From Mytilisepta virgata (taxonomy: Eukaryota > Mollusca > Bivalvia > Mytilida > Mytilidae): a stretch of 64,000 nucleotides of DNA. Both the position numbers and the translations under genes were made by a program. The number at the start of each line of letters is the position of its first letter. The first letter of the stretch is position 1. The notes under the pieces are model-generated. The model saw nothing but the letters and a program-made list of their open reading frames with translations. It was not told where the DNA came from and made no database searches. The stretch spans positions 43,535,135 to 43,599,134 of the forward strand of contig CM051517.1 in assembly GCA_028015205.1 (NCBI GenBank), read 5' to 3'. This document shows positions 49,033 to 61,202 of the stretch, piece by piece.

Positions 49033-51465
49033 TAGCTCACCTGGCCTAAAAGGCCATGTGAGCTATTGCCATCACTTTGCGTCCATCTGTTAACTTTTCA
49101 CATTTCAATCTTCTTCTCAAAAACCCCATGGCCAATTGAAACCAAACTTGGTGGGATGTTCATTGGATGGTCCTCTACAAAGGTTAGGTTTTTGGTGCCA
49201 ATCCAACATTCAACGTGGCTGCCAGGGCCATTTAAGCACTCTGATTGGGTGAAATTTAAAAAATCTTCTCTGAAACTACAAAAGCAATTGAATTGTTATA
49301 TTGCATGAATGATCCTTATATGGTCCTCTACAAAGTTTGTCTTTTGTGCCGATCTGAAATACAAGATGGCCATCACCACGGGATACAGAAACTGTTTGAC
49401 GGATAGAAGTATTATTATTTCTGAATGTCAGATGATGGCTCCTAACAAAGTTGATGTTTTTGGCGCCGATCCAAAATTCAAAAACATGGCTGCCCGGGCC
49501 ATTTATGCACTCTGATTGGCTGAAATTTAAAAAATCTTCTCTGAAACTACAAAAGCAATTGAATTGTTATACATGTATTGCAGGAATGATCTTTACATGG
49601 TCCTCTATAAAGCTTAATATGTTTTCTGTGCCGATCTGAAATTTACCTAACCAATAATGATTTTTGGTTCTTCTGACATCATCTTTTTTAAAAGGTTTTA
49701 CGCTTGAAATCAGTTCTTGGATAGTTCAGAGACATATAAAACATATATGTCTCTGGATAGTTCAAGTCTTTTTACAGAGTTAAAAAAATATATAATCCCC
49801 CCTTAATTGAGGTAATCGAGTTGATATTCAGGAATCGAGTCTATAAAGAATACTAGTATATGACTTTCGCATTTTCTATTCAATATTCAATGTAAATGGT
49901 ATTTCCATTTAACGATGTTTTAAAATAAACTGGTAATGTCGAGATTAATACTGAACGTCATAATCCACCAAATTTTTTGACAAATATTCTGTTCCTTCAT
50001 TCTATATAATTCAAGTCATTTAAATGAAATCCAACAATCAACATGAGAGTCAGTGGCGGGTCCAAGTGAGGGTGTAGCCCCCCTCCCTAATGTTAAAAAA
50101 AATGACTGCCATGGTAGTTCGCCTTCAAGTTGAGGTAAGATATATGAAAGTACCACACTGGCTACCTACCTGCCTTTCTATCATTTCTACAGTTATGTAT
50201 GCAATAGTCCAGTTCATGTACAGGTACTCAAGAATTATTGGTCATTCGGTGCTCACAGCATGGCGTTGTGTTCCAAAGTTCAGATTGCAAATTTCCAATA
50301 TGACAGGCCATCTTTCGGCGCCTAGATAAAATTATATAACGTTTACCTTATGGGAAATTTACTTAAAGATCTTCTTGTCTGAAACCACTTGGCCAATTGG
50401 AACAAAACTTGTCAGCAATGGTTCTTAGGTGGTCCTCTTTCAGAATTATAACCGATGACCCCACCAATCATCCAATATGGCCGCCAGAGCCGAACATAGT
50501 TTAACATAGGATTCTATGGGAAATTCACTTAAAGATCTTCTTGTCTTAAACCTCTGGTCCAATTGGAATAAAACTTAGCAGCAATGGTCCTTAGGTAGTC
50601 CTCTAACAGAAGAATATCCGATGACCCTACCCGTCATCCAAGATGGCCACTAGAGCCAAACATATGTTAACATAAGACCTTATGGGAAATTTACTTAAAG
50701 ATATTCTTGTCTGTAACCACAGGGCCAATTGGAACAAATTGGCAGCAATGGTCCTTAGGTATAATTCTTTACGACTTATATCCTATGCAATGGTCTTTAG
50801 GTGGTCCTCTTTCAGAATTATATCCGATGACCACGTCCGCCGTCCAAGATAGCCGCCAGAGCGAAACATAGTTAACATAGGACCCTATGGGGAATTTACT
50901 TAAAGATCTTCTTGTCTGAAACCACTGGACCAATTGGGAAAAAACTTGGCAGCAATGGTCCTTATGTGGTCCTCTTTCAGGATTATATCCGATGACCCCA
51001 CCCGTCATCCTAGATGGCCGCCAGAGCCGAACATAGTTTAACATGGGACCCTATGGGAAATTTACTTACAGATTTTATTATCTGAAACCAATTGGCCACT
51101 TGGAACACAACTTAGCAGCAATGGTCCTTAGTTTGTCCTCTTTCAGAATTGTATACGATGACCCCGCCCACTATCCAAAATGGCCGCCTTAGCCGAATAT
51201 TGTTAAACATAGTACCCTATGGGAAATTTACTTAAAGATCTTCTTTTCTAAAACCACTTGGCCATTTGGAAAAAAATTGGCAGCAATGGTCCTTAGGTAT
51301 AATTCTTTACGACTTATATCCTATGACCCCACCTGTCATCCAAGATGGCCACCAGAGCTGAACAGTGTTTAACATAGGACTTAACTGGAAAAATCACTGA
51401 AATATCTTCCTGTTCGAAACAGGATATAGCCCTGGTGAGCGATACAGGCTCCTGGGAGCCTCTAG
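49033..51465 (-). mobile_element. Element D2: near-complete D-family element, 2.4 kb
   Basis: Hairpin 49033-49065 with arms TAGCTCA/TGAGCTA and inner GGCC/GGCC. The core has one unit type at 49080-49650 ('actacaaaagcaattgaatt') and another at 50340-51420 ('atgggaaatttacttaaaga'; units at about 50349, 50514, 50681, 50885, 51051 and 51217, mostly 165-167 bp apart). The stretch 49680-50330 lacks core units and may be a further insertion. The right end has CCTGGTGAGC (51431-51440), the small hairpin AGGCTC-CTGG-GAGCCT (51446-51461) and TCTAGTTT. No protein is supported. Confidence 0.75.
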
Positions 51466-51584
51466 TTTCCTTTACTTATAGAAATCTTAGTTCCTGAGTC
51501 CGTTGAGCAGTACGTACCCCAGTTTTAGATTTATATTTAAAGTTTTACACCATTTAGTAGTAACCATGATATATTTTCACATCT

Positions 51585-51810
51585 TATTAACCCCACCCCC
51601 CCACGCAAACAAAGTTTGGAGGGTATATAGGAACCATCTAGTCCGTCCGTCCATGTACCTTGTATAAGCGCAACTTCTCCTAAACCGTTCAATTGATTGA
51701 TGAAACTTTATGTGAAGGTTGGGCAACATATGTAGATGTGCATGAGGCAAGATGATTGCAAAGGGAGATAATCCAATTTAAGGATGCTAGTATGTGCAAC
51801 TCCTAGTATT
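51585..51810 (-). mobile_element. Element B3: short hairpin-headed repeat
   Basis: A C-run and CAAAC-AAA-GTTTG stem followed by 'ggagggtatata' (about 51590-51630), then gtccgtccgtcc and a short core sharing 'tatgtagatgtgcat' with the B family. The right end is not defined; it runs into the Penelope-like remnant. Confidence 0.5.
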
Positions 51811-51904
51811 GCAATCGAAGGGGGATATCCCATATCATGGGAATTGGTAATATATCCAGAACCGATTCTGTTAACATTTTGGATATAGTTTCTTAACCTG
51901 TACG

Positions 51905-54745
51905 TAAAAACCGTTCTCATGGGCGTAGAATAACTCGCAATAAAAGAAAATTTCGTACTAACAATACAAACATTTCGGACCTAATTACTATTTCTAAAAA
52001 CAACGACAGACAACTGTTAACCAAGCTCTGTTCTTTACCTGTCATTAAATTACATCAAATTTTGGAAGACTGCAACAAAATTCCACATGGCAGTCCTAAG
52101 TATGAAATCGTCCAAATTATAATTGCATACTGTTAGTTTAAAATGTTTCCCAAAATTGATCGCCGTGAAAATCATAAAAAACATTTTCTTAAAATCGAAT
52201 ATGTCAATAGAGGTTTTGATTTTATAAATATTACCAGTATTCTTAATGATCATACTGTTAAAGAACAAATTCCTGGTTATTTTGATAATACTGAGCTCCC
52301 TCTTATTTGTTATGTTTACAAAAAATCTACCCGGAAATACGTTTTTATACGACCGCAAAATTTTTGCGGTCGTATATTGGTATGACGTTGGCGTCGTCGT
52401 CGTCGTCTGCGTCGTCGTCCGTCGTCAGCGTCGTCGTCCGAAGACATTTGGTTTTCGCTCTATAACTTTAGTATAAGTTAATAGAAATCTATGAAATTTA
52501 AACACAAGGTTTATGACCACAAAAGGAAGGTTGGGATTGATTTTTGGAGTTTTGGTCCCAACAGTTTAAGAATTAGGGGCCAAAAAAGGGCCCAATAAGC
52601 ATTTTTCTTGGTTTTCGCACAATAACTCTAGTATAAGTTAATAGAAATCTATGAAATTTAAACACAAGGTTTATGACCACAAAAGGAAGGTTGGGATTGT
52701 TTTTGGGAGTTTTGGTCTCAACAGTTTAGGAATTAGGGGCTAAAAAAGGGCCCAAATAAGCATTTTTCTTGGTTTTTGCACAATAACTTTAGTATAAGTA
52801 AATAGAAATCTATGAAATTTAAACACAAGGTTTATGACCAGAAAAGGAAGGTTGGGATTGATTTTTGGAGTTTTGGTCCCAACAGTTTAGGAATTAGGGG
52901 CCAAAAGGGTCCAAAATTAAACTTTGTTTGATTTCATTAAAAATTTAACTATTGGGGGTTCTTTGATATGCCGAATCTAACCGTGCATTTAGATTCTTAA
53001 TTTTTGGTCCCGTTTTCAAATTGGTCTACATTGAGGTCCAAAGGGTCCAAAATTAAACTTAGTTTGATTTTAACAAAAATTGAATTCTTTGGGTTCTTTG
53101 ATATGCTGAATCTAAACATGTACTTAGTTTTTTTATTATGGGCCCAGTTTTCAAGTTGGTCCAAATCGGGGTCCAAAATTAAACTTTGTTTGATTTCATC
53201 GAAAATTGAACTATTGGGGTTCTTTGATATGCCGAATTTAACCGTGCATTTAGATTCTTAATTTTTGGTCCCGTTTTCAAATTGGTCTACATTAAGGTCC
53301 AAAGGGTCCAAAATTAAACTTAGTTTGATTTTAACAAAAATTGAATTCTTGGGGTTCTTTGATATGCTGAATCTAAACATGTACTTAGTTTTTTTTATTA
53401 TGGGCCCAGTTTTCAAGTTGGTCCAAATCGGGGTCCAAAATTAAAGCTAAAAAAGGGGTAAATTATTTTTTTTTTTTTGGGGGGGGGGGGGCAATTCTCC
53501 ACAGCATATTGTATTGCACAAGAAGCAAAAAATTGAATATAAATTCAAATCATATGACCAATTCTAAGTTCTTTGATTTCAGTTATTCTGTGTCAGAAAC
53601 CTATTATGTGTCAAATATTTGAAGAAATTTTCAATTGCACAGTATTGTGCAATACCAAGAAATTGATATGTGTGCCCTGTTATCAAAACTTTATTATTAA
53701 CAAATTCAATTGGAAATTTGCCAATAACTCTAGTTTAATGAACTTCATTGGAAATTTGCCAATATAAAATGTGCTGATGAAGCTTTTTTGTTTATCGCAT
53801 CTAAACTGCTTTTAAATTATGTATATTTAAAATTTGCCATCCATGACTATGATGTCATTTTCTATTTTAATATGTTATGGTATATTTAAATGGGCTGTTA
53901 TGGTTGCAAAGTATAAAGAAATTGGGGGGGGGGGTTGAAAACAAAATTTGGGGGGGGGGGGGGTAAATGAGAAATTGGGGAGGGGGCAATTTTTTTCTCA
54001 TTTCATATTTCATAAATTAAAAAGAAAATTTCAAATTTTTTTTAGCAAAAAAAAGGGGGGGTTACAATAAATTTTATTGTTTTTTGTTTTTTTTTGGGGG
54101 AAGGGGGGGGGGGGGTCAATGTGCAACTTCATAGTGTATTGCGAAAGCAAAAAATTGAATATAAATTGAAATCATATGACCAATTCTAAGGTCTTTGATT
54201 TCAGTTATTCTGTGTCAGAAACCTATTATGTGTCAAATATTTCAAGAAATTTTCAATTGCACAGTATTGCGCAATAGCAAGAAATTGATATGTGTGCCAA
54301 ATTTTAAATTTTAAATTGGTTATTTCTGATTTATATATAAAAACAAATAATACTGATATGGTTTGAATAGGTAAATTAAACATTTTTAAGTTCTTAGACA
54401 ACATTCATTCTGTGTCAGAAACCTATGCTGTGTCAAATATTTATTCACAATCCAAATTCAGTATTGTATCAAGCTTGAATGTTGTGTTCATAATTGCCCC
54501 AACTATTCAGGGTTCGACATCTGCGGTCGTACCTAGCTGCGCCCAGCGGAGCATTTTATTAATTATAGCAAGGTGTGTAAAGATATTAATATCAGTGATA
54601 ATACACCTACGTCATGAAATTGCAGTAATTCCAAATACATTTATGGCCCCATTTCCCATGTTATAACAGGATACCTTAACATCGTGCAGAACCGAGAGTT
54701 GAAATCATTCTTTAGAAAAGGACCTATATATAGCCCCCGTCAACT
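51905..54745 (+). pseudogene. Penelope-like element, N-terminal coding part, split by element A2
   Basis: Translation on the + strand gives a continuous protein-like frame from about 51900 to 52345. It resumes at 54562 after A2: K-Y-V-F before the insertion and N-Y-S-K after it, in frame once A2 and one TTA are discounted. After the junction it has N-C-S-N-S-K-Y, then G-P-I-S-H-V-I-T-G and L-K-S-F-F-R-K-G-P, matching the conserved region before the reverse transcriptase in bivalve Penelope-like proteins as I recall it. Two in-frame stops (TAG near 52134, TGA near 54614) make it dead. It stops near 54745, where a reverse-transcriptase part begins on the opposite strand. Confidence 0.6.
52348..54558 (-). 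mobile_element. Element A2: second copy of the A family, inserted in the Penelope-like frame
   Basis: Same structure as A1: palindrome at 52346-52376, cgtcgtcgtc run, 160 bp and about 130 bp units, G-runs, and a right end with TGCGGTCGTA and the small hairpin before CATTTTA. TTA flanks both sides (52345-52347, 54559-54561). Sequence similarity to A1 is high over the whole length, with a few small insertions and deletions, mostly in homopolymers. The interrupted coding frame gives an independent reconstruction of the empty site. Confidence 0.8.
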
Positions 54746-54746
54746 A

Positions 54747-56006
54747 TTAAGTGGAATGAGTGCCGTAACATAATCCACGACTCACTCCATACTTACTGAA
54801 AAAAAAATGGATAAAACGAGAAGTTGACAAAAAATCGTTACTATATCCCTTGTGGATATGTCTGTTTAAAGGTTTGATTAGCTTTTCAAGTGAATGACGA
54901 CATTTTTCTGCTTTGTATAGAATATTACCATGAAAGATGGGATGTGAAATACCTAAACATATAAGATGTTTGTACGTTGATTTATATTTAAGAATGAGGT
55001 CCTTGTACCGATGATAAAATTTAGTAAAAGTTTTGACAAGTTTGTGATATGAAAATGCCTGGTGTAATAATTTTTCAGTAATACAGAGATTTCTTTCGTT
55101 AAAATCAAATACGTTGTTACATACACGAGCGAATCGAACAAGTTGAGATATATAAACACCATACGATGGTGCTAAGGGAAAGTAGCCATCTAAAAACTGA
55201 TAATTAACAATAGGAAATGAAAAATCATCTCTGTTATGTAAAAGCTTCCCGTTAAAGATATAGATATCAAGATCCAGGAAAGGGCAGTTAGTATTAGCTT
55301 TATTTAAAGTAAGTTCAACAGGAAAAATCTCTTTAGTGTACATACTGAAGTCGTCATTATTGACAGTCAAAATATCATCCAAATATCTAAAAGTGTTATT
55401 AATTTTTTGTATCAAATGTTGTTTCGTTGGGTCTTTGCTGATTTTAAATACAAATTGTGATTCGTAACAATACAGAAACAGTTTAATTGAGGTCTGGAGC
55501 TGATCCTTGTACCGATGATAAAATTTAGTAAAAGTTTTGACAAGTTTGTGATATGAAAATGCCTGGTGTAATAATTTTTCAGTAATACAGAGATTTCTTT
55601 CGTTAAAATCAAATACGTTGTTACATACACGAGCGAATCGAACAAGTTGAGATATATAAACACCATACGATGGTGCTAAGGGAAAGTAGCCATCTAAAAA
55701 CTGATAATTAACAATAGGAAATGAAAAATCATCTCTGTTATGTAAAAGCTTCCCGTTAAAGATATAGATATCAAGATCCAGGAAAGGGCAGTTAGTATTA
55801 GCTTTATTTAAAGTAAGTTCAACAGGAAAAATCTCTTTAGTGTACATACTGAAGTCGTCATTATTGACAGTCAAAATATCATCCAAATATCTAAAAGTGT
55901 TATTAATTTTTTGTATCAAATGTTGTTTCGTTGGGTCTTTGCTGATTTTAAATACAAATTGTGATTCGTAACAATACAGAAACAGTTTAATTGAGGTCTG
56001 GAGCTG
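54747..56006 (-). pseudogene. Penelope-like reverse transcriptase, C-terminal part with internal 504 bp duplication
   Basis: An open frame on the - strand. It contains L-F-L-Y-C-Y-E-S, then F-R-Y-L-D-D (the catalytic Tyr-x-Asp-Asp motif), then F-P-I-V-N-Y and S-P-like Y-G-V-Y-I-S-Q-L-V-R-F-A-R, features of Penelope-like reverse transcriptases. The whole block, YLDD included, occurs twice in frame, 168 codons apart. The thumb region follows once (about 54750-55000). The palm upstream of L-F-L-Y-C-Y-E-S and any GIY-YIG endonuclease are missing, so the gene is truncated at both ends as well as duplicated. It faces the N-terminal part at 51905-54745 head to head, so an inversion separated the two halves or two copies met. 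Confidence 0.7.
55001..56006. repeat. Perfect or near-perfect 504 bp tandem duplication
   Basis: 'ccttgtaccgatgataaaat' starts at 55001 and again at 55505. The following 500 bases look identical by eye in both copies. A length of 504 keeps the frame. The near identity implies a recent event. Confidence 0.9.
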
Positions 56007-56099
56007 GCATGTCAGTAACTGCTAGTAGTCCTTTGTTAATAAATATTGATCATTGCCATTTTGCTTAGTTTCTTCTATTACCCTTTTCTTAACATCTGA

Positions 56100-56460
56100 C
56101 TCGGACAGCTTTTGAACTGAGGTTTATTGTATGTATCGCTGTGTGTTTATTTATTCCACATTGGCTAGAGGTATAGAGGAGGGTTGAGATCTCACAAAAC
56201 ATGTTTAACCCCGCCGTATTTTTGCACCTACCTCTAGTCTTTGTTAGTCTTGTGTGTTTTTTAAATTTTGGTTCATTTTAATGCTTCGGAGTTTACTGTG
56301 TCGTCCATTTTGCTGAACTAGTATACATTATTGTTTAGGGGCCAGCTGGTGCGGGATTTTCTCGCTGCGTTGAAGACCTATTTGTAGCCTTGAGCTGTTT
56401 TCTGCTCTTTGGTCGGGTTGTTTTATCTTTGACACATTCCCCGTTTCCATTCTCTATTCT
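56100..56460 (+). repeat. Dispersed mussel repeat fragment
   Basis: Contains 'gttgagatctcacaaaac', 'ttaaccccgccg', 'ggggccagctg' and 'gtcgggttgtt' with 'tttgacacattcccc', a set of phrases I recall as a very common dispersed repeat in Mytilus sequences. Its first 100 bases recur in inverted orientation at 61094-61202. Confidence 0.55.
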
Positions 56461-57330
56461 ATACTAATCAAAATGTGTATCCTAACAATATATTTGAACA
56501 TGGGGCGAGGGCTAGTTCCTGTGTCCTGTGCCTTTGGAAACAAACTGTTGTTTCACTGACCGCTTATGCCATTTAACATCAAAACCGGAAAATTGAAAAT
56601 GAAGCTTTATAGTTTTAAATGCCTTAACTACTTAACACACCGAGTGCTTTAAGCAAGTCGTTAAAGTTGGCAACATTTACATTTTGGCCAAATAACGCCT
56701 GTCGAAGCCCCTCCAGAATTTTCTGTTTATGACCTGAAATCAGAAATAAATGTTTGAAATCAGGGATCCCTCTCTAGTGAATGTAAAATCACTGTACAAA
56801 GACAGTGCACCAGGAGGGATTAGACCAAGAAAAAACACAAAGACTACTAGTATTAATGTACACATGGCAGGCAGGAAAGAAAGCAAGCGTCTGCTTATTT
56901 CGCATTAACAAGATAGCACGTTTAAATTAAGAATACTGGGCTAGTAACCAAACAGAATATTTAAAATGTCACGTATGGCAATTTTTACAATTTTAACATT
57001 ACTTTTTATTGAGAGACAATCACACGAAGAAACTAAGTACCTATTCCAAATGTAGAGCAAGATCGGTGGTCAATGTGGATCGGCATTTGGGAACGCAATT
57101 TCGACAATTTAAGATTATAAATTCGTAACTGGTTTGTATATTTTGTCCTTTTTTATCTACTATAAATTCTGAAAGGCAACCTATGGGCAGCCATTCTGGC
57201 AAAAATGAACAAAATTTTAAAACCAGACGTTATAACAAATAACTTGCATCAGAAACGAAAACAGACCTCTATTTTTTTAATTTTTTTAACGTCTGTTTGT
57301 AAATTTTTTATGTCTGTTTTTTTATTAATT
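56461..57330. other. Non-coding sequence
   Basis: No exon or structured element recognised. Confidence 0.4.
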
Positions 57331-57366
57331 GGTGGTGATCAAGACCATATTGGTCGAAACGTTGAG
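57331..57366 (+). ncRNA. Degenerate hammerhead-ribozyme-like core
   Basis: GTGATCA (57335-57341), one A, then stem II GACC-ATATT-GGTC (57343-57355) and GAAAC (57356-57360). An active hammerhead has CTGATGA, stem II, GAAAC, so stem II and the GAAAC box fit and the first box has two changes. Hammerheads of this arrangement occur in the terminal repeats of Penelope-like elements, whose remnants lie 1-3 kb away. Predicted inactive. The other stems were not established. Confidence 0.4.
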
Positions 57367-59130
57367 TATTTTTAACGTTTTAGTTTATTGTTTTTTTTCA
57401 CTATTTTATATTTGGTTTTGTTCAACTTGTGTATTTCATACATTTTAGTCGTTTTTACGCCCCTTTTGACAGCTCACCATTTCCATTCATTTTTCTTGTT
57501 ATCTATTGTCGTATGAGCTGTTTCGCAACATACTTAGTTTTTTGTTTTCGTTTTTGACCTCTGTTTTTATTTTTTTAACGTCTGTTTGTACATTTATATG
57601 TCTGTTTTCGTATTTGATGTCTGTTATTGGTTTCAACGTATATTTTTAAAATTTTGTTCATTTTTTCCCCAATGGCTCTCATAGCAACGAGAGCGTCTTT
57701 TTTCAATAATTTAATAACATATTATAATTTATTCAATAAATGCACAATTATACCCGTAAGGATTGATGGGATACATCAATATAAGAATAAGAAGAATATT
57801 TTATTACCAAATCATGGGCCCATAAAGGGCAAAAAATCAAATACAATGATTAATGTGATTGGACATAATCACACAATGTATTTAAAAAAAAAAGAAAAAA
57901 GCAATAATACAATGTTCAAATAATCTATACTATACAGTCATATCAGAGCATATTAAAGTTAACAATCAATATATCATATACATTGTAACATCAATGCAGC
58001 AGTGGTCATGGTATCAACCTTGTTCATGTATATTTTATTAAACATTTTCTGTTATCTTTTTAAACTAACTTATAAGGGGACTTAACCTTCTTGTTTCCAA
58101 ACAAATATTAATATAGGAGCCAAGTTCCTTCAAAACTGTTAAATTTTCATTTGTTCATATAGAAAATAAACAAACAAGCAATCAATCAAGAACATTAATT
58201 GATATAATATAAACTATGCAGTAGCAAGGCCCACTCTCCTCCACTTTCTAATGGATGGAGCTGTAAATTGCATAATTTGATACGAAGAAAGAAGTGTTTC
58301 TGTTTTTTTGTTTTGTTTTTATAACATTTTTTTAAATTCTGGAAATATTCTAACGATTTCAGTTTCTAAATTTTGCCGAAAAGATTAATATTTAGAACAA
58401 GTTAGGAAAAAATTATTCTCATCTTCTAATTCTAAATTACATTGTTTGCATATATGGTTTTCCCGTTTTAATCTTGCGTATTCTTCCTCTTTCAGTCACT
58501 AATTCTAATTTTGCACATTAGTCTCCTAGTCTCAAAATTACTCTCCAATATATATATATATATACTGTTTTATGGGAGCGATTTTATTTTTTTAAAGATT
58601 ATATGTTCATAATTATTTTTAAGTAACTGTAAAATACGCGTAAAACAATCTGTCGTGCAGTCGTATTGTTGCCGACACACTGTAATTGCCGTACAAAAAA
58701 CAAAACATCTGTGATTGATTTCATATTAATGAAATACAATTCAGTCAAATTATAAGCACTTATAGTCCTTTTTGGGTCATTACTGAGCCACCGAAATTAA
58801 CATACTTTTGTAATAATTAAATAAATGATGCTATGCGTACCCTGAAGTCAACTGACGAATTATTCCCGGTACTAATTGGCATGTTTTTATCTCAAAATTG
58901 TATATTTTATTCCTTAATAATCATTGATCGGAGCTAAGATCGTCAGTTTAATGTCACAGACATTCCTTCACAAAATATTGGACAGATATACATGTAATAC
59001 CCAGAAAGATATAAAATATACTAGGATGACCTACCTTCAGCACACCAACGTAAGTAAGTAAGTAATTAAGTAATTAAGTAAATTTAATTTAAAGTAGGCA
59101 CATATATATTCAGTATAACATGGTAAACAC
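57367..59130. other. Non-coding sequence with microsatellites
   Basis: A (ta)n run at about 58548-58565 and a (taag/taat)n run at about 59050-59085. The open frame around 57627-57923 has no recognisable domain and ends in an A-rich tract; I do not call it. Confidence 0.4.
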
Positions 59131-59490
59131 GAGCTCTGTAGAGCTCTTTAACCTACTGATATTTTAAAAAATAAAACAGGGCATGATAACAAGTAACTTG
59201 ACATAAAACACATTGCATACAAATATTATAAAAAACACAATTGGTAACAGGATATAGCGACGAAGGGTGTCAAAATAATTTTAAAATACAGGGTGCAGGT
59301 GGTTATAAACCCCAGGCAAAGTGTAATTGTTTTATCGCTTCGGTTAGTAACAATATCCGGTTTAGTTTGTATACACGATGATAATGTGGTAATAGAAATA
59401 AATAATTTAGTCGTCATCATGATAATAAAAAATTACTGATATTTTCACAAAATAACACCAGTGACAGTTCAGAGCTCAAGTAGCTCTGAA
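59131..59490. repeat. 360 bp segment bounded by two related hairpins
   Basis: Left hairpin GAGCTC-TGTA-GAGCTC (59131-59146); right hairpin with arms TTCAGAGCT (59468-59476) and AGCTCTGAA (59482-59490). Both share the AGAGCTC core. The interior is not repetitive. It could be a short non-autonomous element with a hairpin at each end; no target duplication was found. Confidence 0.35.
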
Positions 59491-60838
59491 AATTTGTGAC
59501 ATGATTTGATTGTTAAACGAATTTGCTTTTGTGTAGAAAATTTTACAAGAGACCATAAGAAATTAGAAATAAAAAGTGTTTATCCGCTACTAAAATTTGG
59601 TAAAAAAAGGTTTCTTCGATTTTTTTCAATAGTTTAGTTAAAAAGAATTTGCCGCAGGTAAATTAAAAAAAAAAAATAGTCCTCAAGAACAAAAAATTAA
59701 ATTTCGCTTGCTCGGTGCTATTTTTGCCATAGAAAATTCAAAGATCTAAAAATCATTTTGATGTGGCCTTATTAGATATGTAGTAGAACCTACTGAGATA
59801 AAATAGAACACCACAGATATATATCTTTTACCATTTTTTTTTTCAGACAACGTTTAGGTATAAAAGGTTTTAATTTTTATTTTTTTTTATATATAACTTT
59901 ATTTATTGCAGACAAAAACCCATTAGGGTTATACAATACAAAATACACATACATGTATCAGCAAATGTTCATTAACAGTACATAGAAAGTTCAGTATATT
60001 TTATAAGTATATATTACGAAATACATATCCTGATTTCACTTTGTTTTTAATCATCATCCACTATTTCCGGTAATTGGCACGATTGAGAGAATCACAGAAA
60101 ATCCAGAAAAATCATTGTTTACATAGGTAACATGGGTTATGTTTGAAAGAATAATTTTTCTCATAATTCCATTGACTTATTTACATGTACTGTAAATGTC
60201 TTTAAGTCTTTTAAGCACAAAGCAATATTGGGTTGTTAAGTCATAAAGTCATAGTTACCGCACAGGTTCAGGGAGCTTGTGCATGTCAATAAATTTATTT
60301 TGGATAGTAAATATTATTTATATGCGGGGAACAGGATTCATTCAAATCACAAATGATATTCTCAAGTTGCAAGTAGAGGGGTCACTACCTACAATGGCTA
60401 TAGTTTCACAATAGTTCCACAAATAACCCTTGCCTTCTGTGCTTTTCATTTTCTGCAGGCTCCAAAACATTTTAATTGTGACTTATATCACCCTCAACGT
60501 CACGATAAACAACATCAGAACTACTATCATGACAGCACAATTGAATGACGTTTTTCATTATGACGCAAACTGTAACATTTTCCTCGTCCATTGAGTTGGC
60601 AAAGTAGTTCCACATCTGGGACGACTGAAATTTAAATTTCACGGTTTCAAATTTTTAAAACTATTAAATATTATTAGAAGAAAACATGCAAAATACTTTA
60701 TTAAGTGGAAAATATAGTGATAGATTAAAATATATATTCATCCGCATGTGTAACAAAAAGGACATAAAAAAAAAAAACAAGTGTCTGTGTTGGACAGTTA
60801 AAACTTTATCATAGAATAGAGAATGATAGTCCGAGATT
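59491..60838. other. Non-coding sequence
   Basis: AT-rich, A- and T-runs, no exon or clear repeat recognised. Confidence 0.4.
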
Positions 60839-60894
60839 GCTCTGACGTCTGACGGCCTTTTTTGTGATATGCTGGGGCCGTGGGATGTCAGAGC
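60839..60894. repeat. Two-step hairpin (56 bp)
   Basis: Outer arms GCTCTGAC (60839-60846) and GTCAGAGC (60887-60894) are perfect, and an inner stem CGGCC/GGCCG encloses an AT-rich loop. I recall a similar sequence as a dispersed molluscan fold-back, which is not verifiable here. Confidence 0.5.
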
Positions 60895-61093
60895 GCACTC
60901 CATATAGAAAACATGGAAATTGCCGACCAAGACTTGGGGCAGCAGTTTTTTTACTTGAAATCGTAATATATCCCATTATAAGTAGATAAATCATACATCA
61001 ATTGATTCCTTATTCATTTTTCTCTAAGAAGATGTAAATTTTATTCAACAATCTCCCTGTACGACAAACAAAAGCTTTATTCCCTTTAACCCA

Positions 61094-61202
61094 CCAATCC
61101 TGCACCCTGTTTTGTGAGATCTCAACCCTCCCCTATACCTCTAGCCAATGTGTAATAAACGAACACACAGTGATACATGCAGTAAAACTCAGTTCAAAAG
61201 TT
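61094..61202 (-). repeat. Inverted copy of the dispersed repeat at 56.1 kb
   Basis: Reads 'ttttgtgagatctcaaccc' through 'cctctagccaatgtg' to 'ctcagttcaaaag', the reverse complement of 56108-56206 with a few changes. The two copies are about 5 kb apart and could pair as inverted repeats. Confidence 0.65.

Noticed and set aside
49680..50330. Possible extra insertion within D2.
   Set aside because: It lacks D core units but no ends or target site could be seen, so it is only mentioned under D2.
57627..57923. 98-codon open frame.
   Set aside because: Low-complexity end, no splice context, no recognisable family.
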